The notes beneath the pieces are model-generated. The model made no database searches. It was not told where the DNA came from and worked only from the letters and a program-made list of their open reading frames with translations. From Solirubrobacteraceae bacterium (GTDB taxonomy: Bacteria > Actinomycetota > Thermoleophilia > Solirubrobacterales > Solirubrobacteraceae), in contig JAUYGN010000094.1 in the NCBI GenBank assembly GCA_030690545.1, positions 48,974-112,973 on the forward strand: a stretch of DNA of 64,000 bases, written 5' to 3'. The translations under genes were made by a program, and so were the position numbers. Shown piece by piece: positions 1 to 8,915 of the stretch. Within the stretch, counting starts at the first letter, position 1. The number at the start of each line of letters is the position of its first letter.

Positions 1-229
1 GCGTGTTCATCACCTGCGCGAGCGCCTTGGCAAGCTCGGTCTTGCCGACGCCGGCCTCGCCCTCGAGCAGTAGCGGCTGCGGCAGTCGCAGGGCCAGGAA
101 GGCCGAGGTCGCGAGGCCCTCGTCGGCGAGGTAGTCGACGTCTCCCAGCAGCTGCCCGAGCTTGTCCACGCTCGGGATCAGGCGGCGCATCTCTTCTTCC
201 AGCTCGTCGCTTCGCTTCAGTCGGCTCAT
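1..229 (-). CDS. coxD: MoxR-family AAA ATPase, N-terminal fragment (CoxD-like)
   Basis: This is the first 76 codons of a MoxR-type AAA+ ATPase; the rest lies outside the window. The protein starts MSRLKRSDELEEEMRR and reaches a clear Walker A loop, GEAGVGKTELAKALA. CoxD ATPases act in the cytoplasm and help mature the Mo-Cu active site of CO dehydrogenase, usually with a CoxE von Willebrand protein encoded next. The ATG at 227-229 overlaps the stop of the upstream nucleotidyltransferase in an ATGA junction, so it is translated as the last visible member of the cox operon. The family is clear from the motif; the CoxD role is inferred from its place behind coxMSL. Confidence 0.85.
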   Translation of the reverse strand, partial: MSRLKRSDELEEEMRRLIPSVDKLGQLLGDVDYLADEGLATSAFLALRLPQPLLLEGEAGVGKTELAKALAQVMNT

Positions 230-846
230 GCTGTCACCTCCGTGTAGCCGGCTGCAGCGAGCACGGCCTGGTAGTCCTCGGGCGTATCAACGTCCAGCGG
301 AATGTTGCCTGCGACCGGCACATCTACGACATCTCCGGCGCGCTCGTCGAGCAGGCGCCAGACGCCCTTGTCGCCGTGCAGGTCGGCGAGTTGGGAAAAG
401 ACCCTGCGATGAAAGGCGATCGGATGGCCGCGGCCGTCGTCGTAGCGGCACACCGCGAGCGGTGCGTCGCCGCGGGCCGCCAGCAGCGCCCGGACCGTCT
501 CCGGCGTGACGCCGGGCTGGTCTCCAAGCATCAATACGAGCACCTCGCAGCGCTGGTTCACCGCGCCGAGCGCAGCCGCGATCGAGGACGAGCAGCCCTC
601 GCCGTAGGAATCGTTGACGACGACCTCCGCGCCGGTGAAGTCGACGCGCTCGCGCACCTCTTCCGCCGCGCCGCCGATCGGAACGACGAGCTGGTCGAAG
701 CCGCATGCGCGGGCGGTGGCGATCGTGTGGTCCAGCAGCGTGCCGTCGCCGTAGGGCAGCAGCTGCTTGGGTTGACCGAGGCGCTTGGAGCCGCCGGCAC
801 CGAGCACGAGCCCGGTGACGAACGACTCAGCCGGCGGGGACGGCAT
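226..846 (-). CDS. MobA-like molybdenum cofactor nucleotidyltransferase
   Basis: This 206-residue protein is a MobA/MocA-like NTP transferase, expected to add CMP to molybdopterin to give the MCD cofactor used by CO dehydrogenases. The N-terminal nucleotide loop reads LVLGAGGSKRLGQPKQLLP near residues 13-31, followed by a LMLGDQPGV metal-binding segment. The ATG at 844-846 is chosen because it places the loop at the usual distance from the N terminus; an upstream in-frame ATG would add 25 residues of unrelated low-complexity sequence. It overlaps the XdhC-like gene by 20 nt and the MoxR gene by 4 nt. Function as cytidylyl- rather than guanylyltransferase is inferred from the cox context. Confidence 0.85.
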   Translation of the reverse strand: MPSPPAESFVTGLVLGAGGSKRLGQPKQLLPYGDGTLLDHTIATARACGFDQLVVPIGGAAEEVRERVDFTGAEVVVNDSYGEGCSSSIAAALGAVNQRCEVLVLMLGDQPGVTPETVRALLAARGDAPLAVCRYDDGRGHPIAFHRRVFSQLADLHGDKGVWRLLDERAGDVVDVPVAGNIPLDVDTPEDYQAVLAAAGYTEVTA

Positions 847-1930
847 CCAGGTGCTCCCGCTGGTACTTCGTCTTGCAGCCGTCGCAGCAGAAGTAGACCG
901 TCTCGCCGTCGTGCTCGACATGCGGGGTGTCCGCGGAGGCGATCACCGTCATGCCGCAGATCGGGTCGACGGCGGTCGTCGCGGTGGCCGGTGCGGCTGG
1001 CGGCGTGTCGCCGGCGAGGCTCGCTGCGTACTCCGTCTTGCAGGCCTCGCGGCAGAAGTAGATCGTCTCGCCGTCGTGCTCGAGCTGCGGCGTGTCAGGC
1101 GCCATCGTGACGGTCATGCCGCAGATCGGATCGACGGCGAACGTCGGCGGTGCCTCGGCGCTCGGGGAACGCAGCGGCGGCGTGTAGGCATCGCCGTAGC
1201 GGACCTCGATCAGCCGCGCGAGGATCGTCAGCGCGACCTCGGGCGGAGTGCGGGCGCCGATGTCGATGCCGGCCGGGTAGTCGACGCGCGCGAGCTGCTG
1301 CTCGGGCACCCCGGCGTCGCGCAGCTCCTCGATCAGGGCGGCACCGCGCTTCGGGCTGACGACGAGTCCGACGTAGGGAAGCTCGGCCTCGAGGCCGGCG
1401 CGGATCGCCTCGAGCTCACCCTTGCCGTGTGCGGCGATGACGATGCCGAGGTCACCCTCCTGCACGTTGGCCGCGTTGTCGCCGACCGCGGCGATGTCCA
1501 GGTCGAACTGGGGACCGAGCTGCTCCAGCGCGGCCGCGATCGGCTTCGAACCGACGACGTTCACGCGAGGGGTCGGCAATGTCGGCTCCAGGAAGATCTC
1601 GATTGCGCCACCGGAGAGGCAGCTGTTGAGGACCGTCACCGCGCCGTCCTCGTCGGCGTCCTGCCGGCCTGCGACCTCTTCCTCCGTCGGCAGGATCCGC
1701 AGGAGGACGGGCTCGCCGGACTTCATCGCCGTCCAGGCGAACAGCCGGACGCTGTGCTCGGCGCAGATGCCGCCGACGAAGCCTTCGATATTGCCATCGC
1801 TCGTGATGAGCGCGACGTCTCCCGCGTGGGCGCTCGTCGGACGCTGGGCGCGTACGACGGTCGCCGTTGCGAAGGCCGCGCCCTGCGCGGCGAGCTCCTC
1901 AGCTCGCCGCGCCAGCGCGTCATTTCTCAC
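827..1930 (-). CDS. XdhC/CoxF-family maturation protein fused to two YHS domains
   Basis: The 367-residue product has an XdhC-type N-terminal domain (including SCLSGGAIEIFLEP at about 103-116), an XdhC Rossmann domain (about 120-245) and then two copies of a YHS metal-binding domain at about 265-302 and 320-357. Each begins VDPICGMTV and carries YFC plus a second cysteine near CKT. XdhC-family proteins bind molybdenum cofactor and help insert it, with sulfuration, into hydroxylases such as CO dehydrogenase. YHS domains bind metals, often copper, so a role in Cu delivery to the Mo-Cu site is conceivable but inferred. The GTG at 1928-1930 overlaps the coxL stop (GTGA) and fits translational coupling. 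The tandem YHS fusion is unusual. Confidence 0.85.
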   Translation of the reverse strand: MRNDALARRAEELAAQGAAFATATVVRAQRPTSAHAGDVALITSDGNIEGFVGGICAEHSVRLFAWTAMKSGEPVLLRILPTEEEVAGRQDADEDGAVTVLNSCLSGGAIEIFLEPTLPTPRVNVVGSKPIAAALEQLGPQFDLDIAAVGDNAANVQEGDLGIVIAAHGKGELEAIRAGLEAELPYVGLVVSPKRGAALIEELRDAGVPEQQLARVDYPAGIDIGARTPPEVALTILARLIEVRYGDAYTPPLRSPSAEAPPTFAVDPICGMTVTMAPDTPQLEHDGETIYFCREACKTEYAASLAGDTPPAAPATATTAVDPICGMTVIASADTPHVEHDGETVYFCCDGCKTKYQREHLDAVPAG

Positions 1931-4353
1931 TGCGGGGGCTGCGCGTTTCCGTTCATCGCGGCCCACACGCGGGCGGGGAAGCACGGGATGTCCATGTACT
2001 TGATCCCCTTGGCGTGGTAGAGCGCGTCGACGACCGCGTTGGCGATGCACGGCGGGGACCCCACGCAGGGGGACTCGCCGACACCCTTGGCGCCGATCGG
2101 ATGGTGCGGACACGGCGTGACCGTCTCGCCGAGCTCGAAGCCGTGCTCCGGGCACTCGAGCGCCGTCGGCAACAGGTAGTCCATGAACGATGCGTTCATG
2201 CAGTTGCCCGACTCGTCGAACGAGATGATCTCCATCAGCGCCTGGCCGATGCCCTCGACGAGTCCGCCGTGGATCTGGCCCTCGACGACCAGCGGGTTGA
2301 TCCGCACGCCGCAGTCATCGACCGCGATGAAGCGGCGCATGTGGACCTTGCCGGTGCCGGGATCGACGTCGACCACCGCGATGTACGCCCCGAAGGGGTA
2401 CGTCAGGTTGGGCGGGTCGTACACGGCGTTGGCGTCCAGGCCGCCCTCGAGCCCCTCGGGGAGGTTCGTGGCGCTGTAGGCGTACTCCGCGATCCGCTCG
2501 ATCGTGGCGCCGCGCTCCGGATCGCCGCGCACGAACCAGCGACCCTTCTCCCACGCCAGGTCCTCGGCGCGGCTCTCGAGCATCAGCGCGGCGAACTGGC
2601 GAGCCTTGTCGCGCACCTTGCGCGACACGACGGCCACGGCGCCGCCGGAGACCGGCGTCGACCGGCTGCCGTACGTGCCCAGGCCGTACGGCGTCTTGTC
2701 CGTGTCGCCATGGCGAACCATGATGTGGTTCGGGGAGATGCCGAGCTCCTCGGCGACGATCTGCGCGAACGTCGTCTCGTGGCCCTGCCCCTGCGTCTGG
2801 GCGGAGATCGACACGACGGCCTTGCCGGACGGATGGACGCGCAGCTCGGCGCCGTCGTTCATCGCCAGGCCGAGGATGTCCATGTGGCGGCGCGGACCGG
2901 CGCCGACCCCCTCCGTGAAGAAGGAGATGCCGATGCCCATCAACTCGCCCTTGGCGAGCTTCTCCTGTTGTTCTCGTCGTAGGCCGTCGTAGTCCGCCAT
3001 CTCCAGGGCGAGCTTCATCGCCTTGTGGTAGTCGCCCGAGTCGTAGACCCAGCCGGTCGCCGACTCGTAGGGGAACTGGTCGGAGCGGATGAAGCTGCGC
3101 ATGCGCAGATCGACCGGATCGGTCCGCATCTCCATCGCCAGCGCGTCGACCATCCGCTCGACGAGGTAGACGGCCTCGGTGATGCGGAAGGAGCAGCGGT
3201 AGGCGACGCCGCCCGGTGCCTTGTTCGTGTACACGGCCTTGACCTGGCAGTGCGCGCCCTGGAGGTCGTAGGACCCCGTGACGATGTGGAAGAACCCGGC
3301 CGGGAACTTCGTCGCCTGAGCGGTCGAGTCGAACGCGCCGTGGTCGGCGATCGCGTCGACGCGCAGGCCGGTGATCTTGCCGCCCTTGGAGCACATCTCG
3401 CTGTACATGAGGTAGTCGCGAGCGAACCCGGTCGAGGCGAGGTTCTCCGAGCGGTCCTCGATCCACTTGACGGGAGCGCCGGCCACGATCGAACCGGCGA
3501 TCGCGCAGACGTAGCCCGGGTAGACCGGCACCTTGTTGCCGAACCCGCCGCCGATGTCGTTGCAGAGGATGCGGATGTTCTGCTCCGGCAGACCCGCCAC
3601 CTGCGCGTACACCGTGCGGTGCGCGTGCGGCGCCTGGTTGCCGTTGTAGATGTTCAGCTGACCGGTCGCCGGGTTCATGTCGGCGACCATGCCACACGTC
3701 TCCATCGGACACGGATGGCTGCGCGGGTCGAGCACCGTGCGGATGGCGACGACGTCGGCCTCGGCGAACACGCGGTCGCATGTCGCCTTGTCGCCGGCCT
3801 CCCACAGCGGGCTGGCGAGGTTGTCGACCTGGCCGACCTTGTCGTCGCGGATCAGCGGGGCGTCGGGATCGAGCGCCTTGCGGCAGTTGACGACCGCCGG
3901 CAGCACGTCGTAGTCGACCTCGATCAGCTGCAGTGCGTCCTGCGCCGCGTAGGCATCGGTCGCGATGACGAACGCCACCTCCTGGAGGTGGAAGCGGACC
4001 TTGTCTCCGGCGAGCACGGCCTGCGTGTCGTAGGAGATCGTCGGCATCCAGGCCAGACCGAGCGTCTCGAGATCCTTCGCGATGACGACCGCGGCGACCT
4101 TCGGGTGCGCGAGCGCAGCCGACGTGTCGATCGAGTTGATCGTCGCGTGGGCGTACGGCGAGCGCAGGATGGCGCTGTGCAGCATGCCGGGCAGGCGGAC
4201 GTCGTCCATGTAGTCGCCGAGGCCGCGGATGAAGCGCGCGTCCTCCTTGCGCTTCATGTGGCCGAAGCCGATCGGCGCGTCGGTGACCTCGCCCCAGGTG
4301 CCGCCGCCGGCCCAGCCGGGGTTGCGGCCGGGAGTTGTCTCAATGGTTGCCAT
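1927..4353 (-). CDS. coxL: Aerobic carbon monoxide dehydrogenase large subunit, form I
   Basis: CoxL carries the Mo-Cu-molybdopterin active site that oxidises CO to CO2. The 808-residue product has the usual family length. The diagnostic loop reads AYRCSFR, with the copper-ligating cysteine at residue 387 (codon 3193-3195), which is the form I signature of true CO dehydrogenases rather than the AYRGAGR of form II enzymes. Further family segments include GGGFGNK and, near the C terminus, GAKGVGESP. The ATG at 4351-4353 lies 2 nt after the coxS stop; the preceding in-frame extension is not conserved-looking. It forms a heterotrimer with CoxM and CoxS and should support scavenging of trace CO by a heterotroph. 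Confidence 0.97.
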   Translation of the reverse strand: MATIETTPGRNPGWAGGGTWGEVTDAPIGFGHMKRKEDARFIRGLGDYMDDVRLPGMLHSAILRSPYAHATINSIDTSAALAHPKVAAVVIAKDLETLGLAWMPTISYDTQAVLAGDKVRFHLQEVAFVIATDAYAAQDALQLIEVDYDVLPAVVNCRKALDPDAPLIRDDKVGQVDNLASPLWEAGDKATCDRVFAEADVVAIRTVLDPRSHPCPMETCGMVADMNPATGQLNIYNGNQAPHAHRTVYAQVAGLPEQNIRILCNDIGGGFGNKVPVYPGYVCAIAGSIVAGAPVKWIEDRSENLASTGFARDYLMYSEMCSKGGKITGLRVDAIADHGAFDSTAQATKFPAGFFHIVTGSYDLQGAHCQVKAVYTNKAPGGVAYRCSFRITEAVYLVERMVDALAMEMRTDPVDLRMRSFIRSDQFPYESATGWVYDSGDYHKAMKLALEMADYDGLRREQQEKLAKGELMGIGISFFTEGVGAGPRRHMDILGLAMNDGAELRVHPSGKAVVSISAQTQGQGHETTFAQIVAEELGISPNHIMVRHGDTDKTPYGLGTYGSRSTPVSGGAVAVVSRKVRDKARQFAALMLESRAEDLAWEKGRWFVRGDPERGATIERIAEYAYSATNLPEGLEGGLDANAVYDPPNLTYPFGAYIAVVDVDPGTGKVHMRRFIAVDDCGVRINPLVVEGQIHGGLVEGIGQALMEIISFDESGNCMNASFMDYLLPTALECPEHGFELGETVTPCPHHPIGAKGVGESPCVGSPPCIANAVVDALYHAKGIKYMDIPCFPARVWAAMNGNAQPPQ

Positions 4354-4355
4354 AG

Positions 4356-4883
<528 letters not shown>

Positions 4884-4893
4884 GGGTCTCCTC

Positions 4894-5775
4894 CTAGCTG
4901 ACGGCCGTGGCGGCCGCGCGGCTGAGAGCGCGTGTGGTCAGGACGCCGGCGACGTGGCGCTTGTAGTCGGCCGGACCGCGACCGTCGCTGTTGGGCGAGC
5001 AGTCGGCTGCGGCCATCTGACCGCACTGGGCGAACAGATCCTCCGACGGCGCCTGACCGACGAGCGCCTTCTCGGCGCGCTCGATGTGCAGCGTGGTCGG
5101 ACCGACGGCGCTACAGGCGACGCCCGCGAACGTGATGCGGCCGCCCTCGATCGCCAGCGCGGCGGAGGCGGCGACGATCGCGAAGTCTCCGGCGCGACGC
5201 TCGACCTTCTCGTGGGCGCCACCGAAGCCCGAATGAGTCGGGATCCGGACCTCGATCAGCATCTCCGTCGGCTGAACGGAGGTCATGTAGGGACCGAGAT
5301 GGAACTCCTCCATGCCGACGACGCGCTCCGCGCCACCGGGCCCGCGCAGCACGGCCTCGCCCTTGAGGGCGACGACGACGCCGGAGAGGTCCTCGGCCGG
5401 ATCGGACTGGCAGAGCGATCCGCCCATCGTTCCGCGATTGCGCACGACCGGGTCGGCGAGGACGGCCTCGGCCTCCCGGAAGATGTGCGGGAACACCTGG
5501 GAGAGCAGGTCGGACTCGAGCATGTTGACGTGACGCGTGAGCGCCCCGATGCGAATCTCGTTGCCCTCTTGACGGATGTAGTTCAGCTCCGACTCAAGCG
5601 GGTTGATGTCGATCACGTGACCGGGGTTGGCGAGGCGCAGCTTCATCATCGGGATGAGGCTGTACCCGCCCGCCAGGATGCGCGCGTTCCCGCCCAGCGC
5701 TTGCAACTGCGCTATGGCGTCGTCGACGCTCGTGGCCCGCGAGTACTCGCAGGGCGCGGGGGTCTGCATTGCCAA
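4894..5775 (-). CDS. coxM: CO dehydrogenase FAD-binding medium subunit
   Basis: CoxM binds FAD and hands electrons to the respiratory chain. The 293-residue protein contains the two FAD pyrophosphate-binding motifs of the xanthine oxidase family, AGGYSLIPMMKLR near residues 36-48 and GTMGGSLCQSDP near 109-120, and a CO_deh_flav_C domain after residue 180. Two starts are possible: a TTG at 5773-5775, well spaced from GGAG, and an ATG two codons later. It is the first gene of the cox operon, with the divergent LysR gene only 90 bp away. Confidence 0.95.
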   Translation of the reverse strand: MAMQTPAPCEYSRATSVDDAIAQLQALGGNARILAGGYSLIPMMKLRLANPGHVIDINPLESELNYIRQEGNEIRIGALTRHVNMLESDLLSQVFPHIFREAEAVLADPVVRNRGTMGGSLCQSDPAEDLSGVVVALKGEAVLRGPGGAERVVGMEEFHLGPYMTSVQPTEMLIEVRIPTHSGFGGAHEKVERRAGDFAIVAASAALAIEGGRITFAGVACSAVGPTTLHIERAEKALVGQAPSEDLFAQCGQMAAADCSPNSDGRGPADYKRHVAGVLTTRALSRAAATAVS

Positions 5776-5865
5776 GGTGTGACGCTCCTCTCCTCCGAAA
5801 GTGGTCCGGAGGTGATCCTATGCACGCTACGATCCGCTTGCAACCCATATGAAGGGATCGCTTAA
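5776..5865. promoter_or_regulatory. Divergent cox / LysR control region with inverted repeats
   Basis: This 90-bp gap separates coxM and the LysR-type regulator, which are transcribed in opposite directions. It contains CCTCCG at 5792-5797 matched by CGGAGG at 5807-5812, and a second pair, CGATCC at 5830-5835 and GGATCG at 5855-5860. LysR proteins usually bind such dyads between themselves and their target operon. The first dyad also overlaps the coxM ribosome-binding site, so part of its symmetry could be coincidental. No promoter boxes can be assigned with confidence. Confidence 0.45.
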
Positions 5866-6828
5866 TTGACCCTTTCGCAGCTACGGAGCTTCCTGGCGGT
5901 GGCACGACTCGGCTCCGTCAAGGCCGCAGCCCGTGCGCTGGAGGTCTCGGAGCCGGCGGTATCTGGCGCGGTTGGAGCCTTGCGCCGGGAGCTCGGCGAC
6001 AAGTTGTACGTGCGAGCGGGCGGGATCCTCGAGCTGACGGCGGGCGGCCGGCGGCTGGCGAGCGCGGCCAGCGACATCCTCGAGCTCGAGGCGGAGGCGC
6101 GCCGCGCGTTCCGCGAGACCGACCGCGAGCGGTCGGTCGTGCGCGTGGCAGCGACGCCGCCGTTCGCGGAGTTCGCCGCCGGTCCGCTGCTGAACGCGTT
6201 CAGCCACCGCCACGAGGGCATCGAGGTCGAGCTGCAGGTCGCGCGGCGCGAGGAGTTCGCCTCGCTGCTCGCCGACCGTGCGGCCGACGTCGCGCTCGGC
6301 GCCCCGGCGACCGACCGCGCCGACGTGCCGGCGATGGTCTCCGAGCCGTTCTTGCGCTACGGGCTGATCGTCGTGGCCGCGCCGGGGCACACCCTGTCGG
6401 CGTCCAAGGGCCTCGCGCCGGCCGCGCTCGTCAGCACGCCCTGGCTGCTCGGTCCCTACGAGAGCGAGCGATCGACCGATACGGGCGCGTTCCTGGCGCG
6501 TCAGTCGATCGCCCCGCGCCGGACTCGGGCCTATCCGAACTTCGCGGCGGCGACCGCGCAGGTCGCGTCGGGACGCGGCGTGACGCTCGCGATCGCCCAT
6601 ACCGTGCGCGACGAGCTCGAGCGCGGCGCGCTCGTCGAGCTCGACGTGCGCGGTACGCCGATCTCCGGCCTCTGGTACGTCAGCACGCTGCGACGCCAGC
6701 TGCGCACCCCGTCTGCGGAGGCGCTGCGGGCCTTCGTCACGACACCCGAGGCGACGCGAGCGATCCTCGCCCGCGGGGGCGGCGTCCCGGCGGAGCGCTT
6801 CGTGCACATGGGCACGCGCTGGAGCTGA
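5866..6828 (+). CDS. LysR-family transcriptional regulator, likely of the cox operon
   Basis: The 320-residue protein has an N-terminal LysR winged helix-turn-helix (LRSFLAVARLGSVKAAARAL, then SEPAVSGAVGALRRELG, residues 5-42) followed by a periplasmic-binding-protein-like effector domain from about residue 90. It should bind DNA as a tetramer and respond to a small co-inducer. The TTG at 5866 is used because an ATG slightly upstream is out of frame and reaches a stop at once. Its divergent position next to coxM makes it the probable regulator of CO dehydrogenase; this is inferred from context and the effector is unknown. Confidence 0.9.
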   Translation: MTLSQLRSFLAVARLGSVKAAARALEVSEPAVSGAVGALRRELGDKLYVRAGGILELTAGGRRLASAASDILELEAEARRAFRETDRERSVVRVAATPPFAEFAAGPLLNAFSHRHEGIEVELQVARREEFASLLADRAADVALGAPATDRADVPAMVSEPFLRYGLIVVAAPGHTLSASKGLAPAALVSTPWLLGPYESERSTDTGAFLARQSIAPRRTRAYPNFAAATAQVASGRGVTLAIAHTVRDELERGALVELDVRGTPISGLWYVSTLRRQLRTPSAEALRAFVTTPEATRAILARGGGVPAERFVHMGTRWS

Positions 6829-6850
6829 TCGACCCTGCCGGCAGGGTCGA
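6829..6850. terminator. Perfect 22-bp palindrome directly after the LysR gene
   Basis: An uninterrupted palindrome (TCGACCCTGCC and its complement, no loop) begins right after the TGA stop at 6826-6828. It may terminate transcription between the LysR gene and the convergent small gene, but there is no U-run, and a binding site for a dimeric protein is equally possible. Confidence 0.4.
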
Positions 6851-6875
6851 GGCGGCCACGCGGACCGGGCCGGCG

Positions 6876-7085
6876 TCAGCTTGCCGCGCCCTCCTGCTCG
6901 AGCCGCTTGATCTCCTGGAACGTCGAGGCGGCGTTGTGCTCCTCGTTCTCGCAATAGCGCGGCGGCGGGCCCTGGCGGGCAGCGCGGTTGTCCTTGCGCG
7001 GAGGCTCGACGGCCTCCTGCTCGCATCCGGGGTACAGGCAGATGACCTTCTCGCCCGGCGCCTTCTCGCTCCTCGTGGTCTCCAT
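6876..7085 (-). CDS. Small cysteine-rich putative zinc-finger protein
   Basis: A 69-residue protein with the pattern CLYPGCEQ, a basic stretch PPRKDNRAARQ, then PPRYCENEEHN. The two N-terminal cysteines with the later Cys and His could bind one zinc ion, and the arrangement resembles short DNA-binding modules seen at the N terminus of larger actinobacterial proteins. The start is well supported by GGAGGAG ending 6 nt before the ATG. It stands alone, facing the LysR gene and divergent from moaC. Function is unknown; zinc and DNA binding are inference from the motif only. Confidence 0.75.
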   Translation of the reverse strand: METTRSEKAPGEKVICLYPGCEQEAVEPPRKDNRAARQGPPPRYCENEEHNAASTFQEIKRLEQEGAAS

Positions 7086-7290
7086 GCGCTCTCCTCCTGC
7101 TTGGTCCCGTGGTTATCGCCGCAGTCGTAACGTAGCAATCGCTTCATCGGCCGCAACGTTGGCGCCCTCGCGGTCTTCGATCGTGCGCGCGGGCACGTGG
7201 CCGAGGGCGCGGATTCCGGAGCCGGGCCGGGTGTTTCGCTACGGTTCGGTCATCCTGGACGGGACGCTACCTATGCATCCGGAGCCGACT

Positions 7291-7782
7291 ATGAGCAGCG
7301 AACTTCTGACCCATCTCGACGAGGACGGGCGTGCCCGCATGGTCGACGTGGGCGCCAAGCCCGAGACCGATCGCGTCGCGACCGCCCGCGCGGTCGTGCG
7401 GATGACGCCGCAGACCGTCATTGCGGTGCGGGACGGCGACGCGCCGAAGGGCGACGTGATCGGCACCGCGCGGCTGGCCGCGATCCAGGCGGCCAAGCGG
7501 ACCGACCAATGGATCCCGCTCGCGCACACGCTGCCGCTGAACTCGGTCGACGTCGACATCGACGTCGACGCGCCGGCCGGCGCAGTGATCGTGACGGTCA
7601 CCGCGCGCGTATACGCCCGCACCGGCGTCGAGATGGAGGCTATGGTCGGCTGCGCCGCCGCTGCGCTGACGATCTACGACATGGTCAAGGGCATCGAGCG
7701 CGGAGTCGTCGTGGAGCGGGTAGAGCTGCTCACCAAGAGTGGGGGTCGATCGGGGACATGGAGGCGTGATGAGCAAGATTGA
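7291..7782 (+). CDS. moaC: Cyclic pyranopterin monophosphate synthase
   Basis: MoaC converts the MoaA product, 3',8-cyclo-7,8-dihydro-GTP, into cyclic pyranopterin monophosphate, the first stable intermediate of molybdenum cofactor. The 163-residue protein has the family's RMVDVG start region, the IPLAHTLPL segment (the usual motif has IPLCHPLPL) and the GVEMEAM and KGIERG segments with the catalytic lysine region. GGAG at 7281-7284 lies 6 nt before the chosen ATG; another ATG lies at 7273. It overlaps moaA by 14 nt, so the two are co-translated. The Cys-to-Ala change in the LCHPL motif is visible and deserves note but the active-site core is otherwise intact. Confidence 0.93.
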   Translation: MSSELLTHLDEDGRARMVDVGAKPETDRVATARAVVRMTPQTVIAVRDGDAPKGDVIGTARLAAIQAAKRTDQWIPLAHTLPLNSVDVDIDVDAPAGAVIVTVTARVYARTGVEMEAMVGCAAAALTIYDMVKGIERGVVVERVELLTKSGGRSGTWRRDEQD

Positions 7783-8767
7783 TCCACTGACAGACGGGCA
7801 TCGCCGGCTGATCCGCGACGTGCGGGTCTCGGTCACGGATCGCTGCAACTTCCGCTGCCAGTACTGCATGCCTGCCGAAGGACTGCCGTGGCTGGAACGC
7901 GATGCGGTCCTGAGCTTCGAGGAACTCGAGCGTCTCGTCGGGGTGCTCTCGTCGATGGGCGTGCACGACGTGCGCCTGACCGGCGGCGAGCCGCTCGTGC
8001 GACGCGACTTTCCCCGCCTGGCCGCGATGCTCGCCAAGGTGCCGGGGGTCGAGGACCTCAGCGTGACGACGAACGGCTTCCTGCTCGAGCGCGACGCCGA
8101 GGCACTCGTCGCCGCGGGGATCAACCGCTTCAACGTGTCCGTCGACTCGCTGCAGCGCGACCGCTTCTTCGAGATGACGCGGCGCGACGCCCTGCCCCGC
8201 GTCCTGCGTGGCCTGGAGAAGCTCGCGACCTTTCCCGACGCGCACCCGATCAAGATCAACGCGGTCGGCATGCGCGGCTTCACGGAGACCGAGATCGTGC
8301 CGATGGCCGAGTTCGCGCGCAGCCACCCCTACCAGGTGCGCTTCATCGAGTTCATGCCGCTCGATGCCGACCATTCCTGGGATCCCAGCCTCGTCCTCAC
8401 CGGCGACGAGATCCGCGCCGCGATCCACGAGGTCTATCCGCTCGAGGCCGAGCCGCGCGAGCCGAGCGCGACGGCACGTGTCTACCGCTTCGCGGACGGC
8501 AAGGGCAGGATCGGCTTCATCAACCCGCTGTCCGAGCCGTTCTGCGGCGACTGCGACCGGATCAGGGTCACCGCCGAGGGCAAGCTGCGAACCTGCCTGT
8601 TCAGCCTGCACGAGACCGATCTGCGCGGCCCACTGCGCGAGGGCGTGTCCGACGACGAGCTGCGCGAGATCATCCGCGACGCCGTCTGGCGCAAGGAGCT
8701 CAAGCACCACGTCAACGAGCCGGGCTTCCGCCAGCCCGAGCGAACGATGTCGCAGATCGGCGGCTAA
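7769..8767 (+). CDS. moaA: GTP 3',8-cyclase, radical SAM
   Basis: MoaA opens molybdenum cofactor synthesis by cyclising GTP through radical SAM chemistry. The 332-residue protein shows the SAM cluster CNFRCQYC near residues 24-31, GGEPL near 75, and the C-terminal second cluster FCGDCDRIRVTAEGKLRTC. It ends in Gly-Gly (SQIGG), the conserved tail needed for catalysis. GGAGG at 7760-7764 sits 4 nt before the ATG inside the end of moaC. Proximity to coxMSL suggests the cofactor genes serve the CO dehydrogenase among other molybdoenzymes. Confidence 0.97.
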   Translation: MSKIDPLTDGHRRLIRDVRVSVTDRCNFRCQYCMPAEGLPWLERDAVLSFEELERLVGVLSSMGVHDVRLTGGEPLVRRDFPRLAAMLAKVPGVEDLSVTTNGFLLERDAEALVAAGINRFNVSVDSLQRDRFFEMTRRDALPRVLRGLEKLATFPDAHPIKINAVGMRGFTETEIVPMAEFARSHPYQVRFIEFMPLDADHSWDPSLVLTGDEIRAAIHEVYPLEAEPREPSATARVYRFADGKGRIGFINPLSEPFCGDCDRIRVTAEGKLRTCLFSLHETDLRGPLREGVSDDELREIIRDAVWRKELKHHVNEPGFRQPERTMSQIGG

Positions 8768-8915
8768 TCCTCCCGAGCACGAGGCCCGTTGACCCGTTTC
8801 GTCCTCGCTCGCGTACGGGTTGGTAAGGGGTCTGCCGGGCTCGTGATGTGGCGCCCTGGCGGTCTATCCCCAGAAGTAGGATCGCTAGCTCATCCAGAGG
8901 GAGGTGCAGGGATAC

